Positions 56,601 to 64,000 of a stretch of DNA of 64,000 bases are shown piece by piece. Numbering within the stretch: the stretch's first letter is position 1; every line of letters starts with the position of its first letter. The stretch lies in contig NC_044597.1 in NCBI RefSeq assembly GCF_901933205.1, positions 3,460,126-3,524,125 on the forward strand. The letters are read 5' to 3'. The stretch comes from Camarhynchus parvulus (Eukaryota > Chordata > Aves > Passeriformes > Thraupidae). The translations under genes and the position numbers were made by a program. The notes under the pieces are model-generated. The model ran no database searches. It saw nothing but the letters and a program-made list of their open reading frames with translations, and had not been told where the DNA came from.

Positions 56601-59600
56601 GGTCAGGGGGGCTGTGGGGCACCCCAGATCCCCAAACCTCCCCTGGGTCACCCCCACAAGGGAAAGGCTGAGGCATCAACAGCCTGTAATTAGCACAACC
56701 CCAAGGGAATGAGAGCCACGCTCCGGGATCACGCGTTACCATCTCCTCCATCCGGTTAAACTGCGGTGCTGGCCCAGTTCCCACGTGCACATGGTTGGGA
56801 ATACCTGAGGAAGGAACAGACTGGTTATTACTGTGGTTTGTGCTGGTTCCCAGGCTGGAGCTGCCTCACCCGGGGGCGTGGCTGCAGCTCAGCTCCCGCT
56901 CCCATGACATGGGACCTTTGGACTTCATGGCCTCAGTGACTTTAAATATTTAGGGATAAATTAGAGGCTGTTTTGTCGCCGCACATTTCTTCAAGGTGCT
57001 CAGCAATGCCTAAATCCTGCTTTAAAACTGAATCCACAGCTTGAAACTCAGGTCTTGCTCTGAGCTCTGTGTCTGCTGAGACACAGATCTCTTCCAGGTG
57101 GATCAAGGATCCATGTGGGATCTGATGCTGCAGTTTAAACCCTCTGCAGGGTGTAAACACTTTTATCATAGGCTCCTTTGGATTCCAACAGCAAACTGAA
57201 TCCATGCCAATTCACAGCAAAGTGACTTTTAAACCATGGCTTAAAACCACAATGCCAAGGTGATCACAGGTGATTCCAAGGGAGGGAAAATGGATAAAAC
57301 AAACACTGGAAGTGCTCATGGATCACTGACAGAGGGATACAGAATGGACAGATGGGGGCCAAATGCTTCCCAGAATAACTCCTCCCTCCTCTGCTAGGGA
57401 CAAAAAAGGGACATCAGAGTCATCTCCTTCTCACAGCAGAACGTGATCATGTACCTGCAGCCAAGAGCTGGCCTGTGGGAAATTTGGGAAGATGCTTCAT
57501 TTTTGTGCATTAAAAAAACCCCTAAACCAGACAATCTCAGCACTTTTGAACTCTCATCCCACTGTGATGTTTCCAGCCTGTCCAGGGGTCTGTTCTCACA
57601 GACTTCACAGTGCCACCAGTACCAAATGACTTCTGGTTCCATGACCTCAACCTCACAGACACTTATGAAAGCAGCAAGTCGCTTCCTTCTCCTTGCTCCA
57701 GTTTTACTCCCCTCGGGAAGCATTCTAACACTTCCCAGCACAGACTCTAATTCTGCAAAGGGATAATTATACCTGGATGACCTCTCTGTGGATGAGCAAC
57801 TGGAACTGTCCTCAGGTGGCACCACAGTTACTCTGTCCCATGTCCCTCCCTCCTTCCAGGCACAAAGGGATTTGCCAATCCCTGCCAGGCCTTGGCTATT
57901 GGTAACCAAATCCCAGTGCCAGGAAATGAGCTGATAAACAGGAAGAAGTTCCCTTCTGCTCTGAGCAGGACACCACAGAGCCCAGTTATTGATCCTTATC
58001 TCATGCTCTCCTGCAGCAGGGGTCAGTCTTGCTGTGATTCACACCACAGAGAAAGGATCCTTTCTATCCTTCCCAGCCCTGATTCCATTCACCTACATGA
58101 AAATGTTTAATTTCCCTTTTTTTCTGCTGTTGTATCCATACTGCAGCACTTTCTCAGCAGAAACCACCACTCTGCACCCCCCTGGGACAGGGCTTGGACA
58201 GAGACAGCTCAGCTCTGACCAACTGCACAGATCAGGAGGCCCTGGGCTGCTGGAAAACCAGGAGGCTGCTCCCACTTACCCCTCAGCTCCCGGGGAGGGA
58301 TGAACTGGGACTGCCCCGGGCTCCAGTTCTGCTCTGTCAGGTTCATCTGGGTCATCTCCTGCTCAAGTCCATCCACGCTGGATTCCACTGGTGACTCCCA
58401 GTTGCTCTTGGCTGGCGTGGGGGAGCTCTCAGCTGGCGTGGCTTTTGGAATCACAGGAGCCAGCCCCTCAGAAGCAGGCACCTCCTCTGCCAGCTTCCCT
58501 GCCTCCCCAGCCTTGACTCTGGTCCTTCTTGCCCGGGAATAAGATTTCTTCTCCACTGGTCTGTCCGGTGGTGGCTGCACAGCATCAGCACCCGTGGCTT
58601 GGTTTTCCAGAGCCCCCTCCTCCTTGCCAGGGCTGCCATGGACATGTCCCACCTCCAACTCAGGGGACGTGTCCCTCGATGGGCTCTGCTCTGCGTGCTT
58701 CCCACGGTAGCCACCCTCCTGCTTGGCTTGTTCCCCATTCCTGTGCAGGACAGTGGCCTCTGAAGCTCGGTAGCCTGGACGGGTCTCCTTGTAGCCCCCC
58801 ATCCTGGGGTAGTTCCTGGCAGGGGGCATCCTGCCAGCACTGCCAGAGCTGCGGCTGTTGTAGGAGCGTGGGGGAGCCGAGGGGCTCTTGGCACCCTGGT
58901 GCCTCGGGGGCTTGGGGGGCCTCTCGCTGGACCAGTTAGGGTCTCGCTGAGGGGGACTGCCAAAGCTGAGGGAGAAAAATAGAACAATTCATTAGAAAGA
59001 AACCCCTGGGTGGGAAAAAATCACTTGTGTCAGGGAACACCTTCCCAGTATGCACATCTAGAAACCCCAGGAACATGGTCCCACGTGACAGAGCTTTCCC
59101 TCTTTGCATCTCCAGACCTGGCCCTTCTCCCCGGGACAATCCAAGCCCTGGTGGGACTCTGGGGCTCACCGTGGCTTGCGCATCCTGCGGGGTTTGATGT
59201 CGTCGGGGTTGTGGGCTGAGCGGATGTCGTAGCCATACAGAGCAATCAGCTCCTGCCTGGTCTTGGGGGCCTGCTCATCCTCACGGAACTTGTCGTGTTC
59301 CCAGCGCCCCTCGTCCTTCCACAGCTTCCGCTGACGGCCCTTTGGCCTGGAAAAGGGACACAGGGAGGAACAAGGGGCTGTAAGGTCAAGATGAGGCAGT
59401 TTTGAGCAGTTCCACATAGAGCCTGAGCATTCCTGGGGCAGGGAAGGCACAGGAGGCAGCATTCCTCCTTCCTCCCACTCCTCCTGCCCAGCAGCTGCTG
59501 GTGACCCTCTGCTATTTGGGAAAAGCGGCTGGAAATCACTGCTGCCTGGCACTCCTTCCTCTTGCTCCTCCTGCCCAGCAGCTTCTGGTGACCCTCTGCT

Positions 59601-62600
59601 ATTTGGAAGAGTCACTGCTGCCTGGCACGAGGCTTTTTTGGTGGGTTTTGTGCATCTCTCCTTCAAAACAAAGAGCTGAAGTGCCCTGGCAGGTAACAGA
59701 AGCACAGACCTTCCCAGTGCATCCCACTGAAGCAAGGAGCCCTGCTGCCAAAGCTGGCCGGGAAGCTGGCCTGTCCCTCCCAGAGCCCCAGGGCGACACT
59801 CACATACCTGACCTCCTCCTCCTGCGTCTGCCCTCGGAGGTCGTGCTCAAAGAAGAGCCCCTTGCGTGGGATGTACGCCGGGTTCTTGCGATCCTCATCG
59901 TCATCCAGGTGCTTGGGAACCTTCTTCCCAACTTTCTTCTCCACAGGCTCGGTGCTCTCCTGTCAGAAGCAGGGAGCTCTCACCACTGCAGCAGTCCTGC
60001 TGCCAGCCCCCAGCCCGGAGCCGTGGGACACCCACCTGCCCGTCCCCGCTCTGCCGCTCGCCCGTCACCGCTCCCTTGGCATCCACCTTCTCAGTGCCCT
60101 TCTCCCCTCTGGCTGCCGACTCGCAGGAATCGTTGCTGTCCTGCTTCAGCTCCACCTTGGAGCTTTCTTCCTCGCTGTAATCCTCTTCCTCTGCCTGGGA
60201 GACACACAGTAACTCAAATGTGCTCCGTTACCAACAGATCTGCCAGGAATCTCCCCAAATCTGGAGTCAGATCCGGCAATAGATTGCCCAGAAATTCCCT
60301 CAGTTGTGGAGTTAAATCCCTGCTCCAGCTGTTAGGCATGACTCTTCCAGAGCAGATGATTAGCCCCTAAAATTCTTCCTATCCCTGTGTTTTTACAGGA
60401 AAAGCAAGTTAAACCCAAACTCTCCAAAGAGAGAGAGGATCCAACAGGCTTTCTGGAATGGAGCTGGGATCAGCTGCCCCACAAATATGTGACATCCCAC
60501 CACTCCAAAAAGGCTCCTGCAGACTGGTGATCTCAGGCCCTTCCTTCCACACTGAGGGCCTGGATCCAGCCAGGGCCACGTTTCCAAATTCCCTGGAGTT
60601 CCTCAGCTGACTCACTCTGCTCAGGAGCATGACCTGGTTTCACCCCCAGGAGCCTCCAGAGGCTGGAGCCGAACTAAAAATAGCGCGGGGTGATTAACCA
60701 AACCCTGCTCCATTTTCCTCTTTCAACACAGCCCTTTCACATCGGCTGCTCCCGGTGTTTACGCTGGGGAAGCCCAGGCTGGGCATTATTTTTAGGTACA
60801 GGAACAGAGTCATCCTGGCAAGGCAGTGATGCAACAACCCCGCTGCCACTGGGAGCCTCCACGCGGGATTCCAGGCTGGAAGAGCTCTGGGAGCTGCCCC
60901 AACACTTCTGCAGTCTGCAGTGCTCCTTCTTTGTTAATAGCATAGATTAATTCCCAAACTGAGATTAATTCCCAAGTAAACAGCTTGGATTTCCTCTGCC
61001 TGGTGGTTTGGATGGTCTCTAGCCACTGTTTCCCTCAAGATTCCCAAAACACAGATGGATTTTCCATAGAAAGCCTTCACTATAATTCTTAAGACACCAG
61101 AACTTTTCTAAACTCCTTGTAAATCTCAAACTTGAAGACTTCTGAACTAAAAATCCAGGGGAACCTGCAACCCCCCAGGCACGGGTGGGATGGGATTCCT
61201 TCAGCACCCCCTAATTCCCAAAGTGCATCCCCGCCCTCCAGCTGCTCCCTCAGAACAGAGGGAAGCCCCTGGGATGCTCCCAACCACCACTTTGCTTTTG
61301 AATTCCAACTAATTAAAACCCAACAAGCATCCCACACTCCTCCCACGCCCTTCTTGGCCATGGCAAATCCAGTTCCCAGTGCGAGGAGCCAGGAGGGTTT
61401 TTCCCTTGCACATACTGGCCCTGCACCCCTCCCAGCAGCACAGTGATACAGGTCCCAGTGCCAGGGGCTGGGAGTGGGGGAGGTAATTTCCTCAGGAGAC
61501 AGAGAGAAGGGATCCAAGGACACAAACTGGGTTTGTGCTGAAATTCCATGGGAATCAGGGGCTCAGCAGGACAGGGGTCACCCTTACCTCCGAGTCCTCG
61601 GCGCTTTCGTAGTCAGAGAGCACAGCTGTGGGGAGGGAGAGGAGTGGGGTCAGGGCAGGGGTGGACATGGCTCCTCTGCCATGCAACCAAACCCTTCCCA
61701 AAGGGAATCTGGATGCCAGCACCACCCTAAATCAATGCCACAGCCAGCTACGGGGAGCAGGGAACAGTTTGGGACACTGCCCCTGTACCCCACATTTTCC
61801 TGCTGTCATAAATGGATATTTGGCATGGCAACAACCACAGGGTTGTTGGAAAAGCTGTTTTGTCTGGTTTTTACTTTTTTTGCACCCAAACAACCCTGCC
61901 CAAGAGCCAGCACTCACCATCTCCTTCAATGCCATCCTCACTTTCCTGCAGAGAGAGAAAAGTGAGGGGTGTTAGAGCAGGGGAGGGCAGCAGCCAGGTC
62001 CTAGCAACATGGAATCATGGACTCACAAAACCACAGAATAATGGAATTGTTTAGATTGGAAAAGGTCTTTAAGATCAAGTCCAACCTTCAACAAACACCA
62101 GCACCATGTCACCACTAAACCACGTCCCCAAAAGCCACATCCACAGTTTTTGTACACTTCAGGGAATTGGGCAGCCTGGGCCAGTGCCTGACCACCCCTT
62201 CCATGAAAAAAAATTCCCTCAGAACATATTTTCTTAGTATCTACTACCCTAATCCCTTTTCCTAACAGCTGTTCTTTTGTCCTAATGTCCATTTTTCCTA
62301 ACACCCAGCATCCCATGACCCCACACATGATAACAGCAAGGTCTGGCCCTGACCCTACTGCATCCACCCTTGGAAGTTCAACTGCAGTGACCAAGAAGAA
62401 ACAAATTCCAGGCTCCCAGAGCCTTTCTAAGGCTCCAAGAACCTTCTAGAGCAGCTACAGTGGGGGAATATGGAGAGGAAAGCACAGCATGTCAGCGCTG
62501 GGGGTCTCCAGGGAACAGAGTGACAGTGACAGGGGAACCAGGATCCCTCCCCTGGCAACCAAGAGCCAGGCAAAGGGCAAGAACAGGGAATAACAAACAA

Positions 62601-64000
62601 TCCTTGGAAGCGTCCAAGGAGAGGTTGGACAGGGCTTGAATTAAACTGGGATAGTGGAAATTGGTCCCTGCCCATGGTAGAAGGTGGAACTGGATGAGCT
62701 TTGAGGCTCCTTTCAAACCAAACCATTCCACGATTCCAGCATGAAGACAAAGGTCAACCCAACTGTACAGAAACAACAACCCCAGAGCACAAACAACCCG
62801 ACCAAGGTGACAAGATAAACCCAAAAGCACCAGAGAAAAACACCCAGGGAATCAGGGGGAGCTGGAAATAACCAGCCCTGGAACCTAAAACAGGAAAGAG
62901 CTGGAAATAACCAGCAGCAGAACCCAAACCAGGAGGGAATTGCAGCTGGATGTGAACTGCAAAGCAGAACTGCATGGTGGGGGGAGAGAGCACCACCCAC
63001 CCCACACCTGCCCTTGTTGCAGGGACCCCAAGAGCAGGGACAGCACCCCAAAAGCAGGGAGAGCACCCCAGGAGCAGGGACAGGATCTCAGACTGGGGAG
63101 ATCCAGCCACAGGGCGCACACAGGGAGCCAGAGCAAAGCCTGGTCCTGGGGGGCTGCCCCAGCCCACCTCTCCCACACACATTTTGGGGGGGTTCAGCCC
63201 AATTCCCCCAATTCCCCAGACTGGTGCTCCCCCAGCTCTCCACCCCCCAGTTTGTCCCCACACCCTGCAGGTCCTAATATCAGTCCCCCCAACAGCAGAG
63301 CCCTCCAGGTCTCTAACTCCTTCCCAAGGCCCTTCTTGGAGATCTGAACTCTTCTCTAAACCCTCCCTAGAGACCAGAATCCCTCTCTCAGCCCCCCCTC
63401 AAAGACCAGAACCCCTTTCTCACATCCCCCCTTAGACACCAGAACCCCTCTCAGAGACCAGAACCCCTCTCTCAGCCTCCCCTGGAGACCAGAACCCCTC
63501 TCTCAGCCTCCCCTGGAGACCAGAACCCCTCTCTCAGCCTCCCCTGGAGACCAGAACCCCTCTCTCAGCCCCCTCCGTGCCCTTGATCCTCAATGTCCCA
63601 ACTCCCCCACCTTCCCCTCAGGACCCCCAAACACCAGAACATCCTTGGACCCCCTCCCTCCATTCCCCAGGACCCCAAACCTCTCCATGATTCCCACAGA
63701 CACCAGAACCTTCCCCTCAGCCCCCTCCATCCCCAGGCTCCTCACTGTCCCCAAGCCCCCTCCTTCCCCAGGCTCCTCAGTGTCCCCGAGCCCCCCGCCA
63801 TCCCCAGGGTCCTCATTGTCCCCAAGCCCCCCGCCATCCCCAGGGTGCTCATTGTCCCCAAGCCCCCCGCCATCCCCGGGCCACACTCGGACCCCCGAGC
63901 CCCCGTCCCCGAGCCCCCCCAGCCCCTCACTCACACACTCCGACTCGGCCGCGCTCTTCCCCCCGGCCCCACCGGCGCTCTCAGCCCCGCGGCCCCGCGG
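53625..64000 (-). CDS. CASC3: CASC3 exon junction complex subunit (MLN51/Barentsz), N-terminus outside the window
   Basis: Core exon-junction-complex protein that clamps eIF4A3 on spliced mRNA. Exons: 63935-64000 (end of exon 1, ..KSAAESEC), 61918-61945, 61588-61625, 60036-60194, 59808-59959, 59170-59346, 58280-58965, 56740-56804, 56471-56585, 55824-55922, 55074-55288, 53843-53965 and 53625-53669. This gives 655 codons plus stop in the window. The SELOR/btz eIF4A3-binding region spans exons 5-7: KHLDDDEDRKNPAYIPRKG, GRQRKLWKDEGRWEHDKFRE, GYDIRSAHNPDDIKPRRMRK and RDPNW. The acidic N-terminal part (SEDGIEGDAVLSDYESAEDS) precedes it; the C-terminal part is Pro/Gln-rich (YSSQRQRP, GHYYDP, QVYGGVTYYN). 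The last exon reads VVSRAPVNLSYLNL-stop; one more G in a GGG run would give VVSRGSS-stop as in human (stop at 53647-53649). Confidence 0.95.
54420..54690. repeat. GATCTGGTCTGATCTGCCTCCTCA repeat
   Basis: Eight or so imperfect units of about 30 bp (GATCTGATC..CTGCCTCCTCAGGGA) in the CASC3 intron between exons 53843-53965 and 55074-55288. Confidence 0.75.
62005..62300 (-). mobile_element. CR1 LINE 3'-end fragment, minus orientation
   Basis: Begins GGAATCATGGACTCACAAAA and continues TTTAGATTGGAAAAGGTCTT, AAGATCAAGTCCAACC, CACTAAACCACGTCCC and GGGCAGCCTGGGCCAGTGCC. This is the reverse complement of the familiar CR1 tail order, so the element points leftward. It lies in CASC3 intron 1. Confidence 0.8.
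62605..62745 (+). mobile_element. CR1 LINE 3'-end fragment, plus orientation
   Basis: Contains GGTTGGACAGGGCTTGAATT, GGTCCCTGCCCATGG, GGTGGAACTGGATGAGCTTT, then CCTTTCAAACCAAACCATTCC and CACGATTCCA, the CR1 3' order in plus orientation. It is in the same CASC3 intron as the inverted copy at 62,005-62,300. Confidence 0.8.
63370..63575. repeat. 31-bp tandem repeat
   Basis: Copies of a unit containing AGACCAGAACCCCTCTCTCA followed by GCCTCCCCTGG. Four are nearly identical (63,453-63,575), with degenerate ones to the left. It lies in CASC3 intron 1. Confidence 0.85.
63720..63885. repeat. 36-bp tandem repeat
   Basis: Three to four copies of a unit with CCCAAGCCCCCCGCCATCCC followed by CAGGGTCCTCATTGT, directly upstream (gene sense: downstream) of the CASC3 exon 1 donor. 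Confidence 0.85.

Noticed and set aside
63370..63885. Regular direct repeats that could be read as a CRISPR array
   Set aside because: Units of 31 and 36 bp are contiguous with no unique spacers, and the setting is a vertebrate intron. They are minisatellites.

Overview
This window is vertebrate nuclear DNA, almost certainly from a bird and probably a songbird. The genes have many short exons with GT..AG introns, the DNA is very GC-rich with CpG-island promoters, and it carries CR1 LINE tails and endogenous-retrovirus LTRs of a kind I associate with passerines. Protein similarity identifies five genes, all on the minus strand, in the same order as human 17q21.2 read backwards. Along increasing coordinate they are RARA (its 3' part lies left of the window), CDC6, WIPF2, RAPGEFL1 and CASC3 (its 5' end lies right of the window). 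The compactness suggests a microchromosome.

Layout: 1-413 is an LTR fragment ending 25 bp from a RARA splice donor. 439-12,559 holds the RARA coding exons: the A1 first coding exon, an internal A2 first exon with its own CpG island and a DR5 retinoic acid response element, both zinc fingers, and the start of the ligand-binding domain. 12,560-19,600 is the RARA 5' intron and a CpG island that is the likely RARA1 promoter. 19,650-22,400 is the RARA-CDC6 spacer. 22,913-26,182 is a complete CDC6 (552 codons, 11 coding exons) with an E2F/CCAAT promoter. 27,000-38,000 is WIPF2. Its exon structure is clear, but its proline-rich exons carry apparent reading-frame shifts. 38,044-38,395 is an unusual promoter block of five YY1-like/AGGTCA composite motifs plus two CREs. 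38,844-48,558 is a complete RAPGEFL1 (645 codons, 15 exons) with two solo LTRs in its introns. 48,960-52,400 is a spacer. 53,625-64,000 is CASC3 lacking its first residues, with a one-base change near its stop codon.

The genes are functionally unrelated neighbours: a retinoid nuclear receptor, a replication-licensing ATPase, an actin/WASP regulator, a RasGEF-like protein and an exon-junction-complex core factor. They share only orientation and close head-to-tail spacing. The most notable non-coding features are nuclear-receptor elements at both RARA promoters, the WIPF2 promoter array, two related LTRs sitting 25 and 40 bp from splice donors, and dense GC minisatellites in introns. I see no prokaryotic, phage or CRISPR system.

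Exon boundaries were set by hand from splice signals, reading-frame phase and remembered family sequences. No alignment or database search was run.
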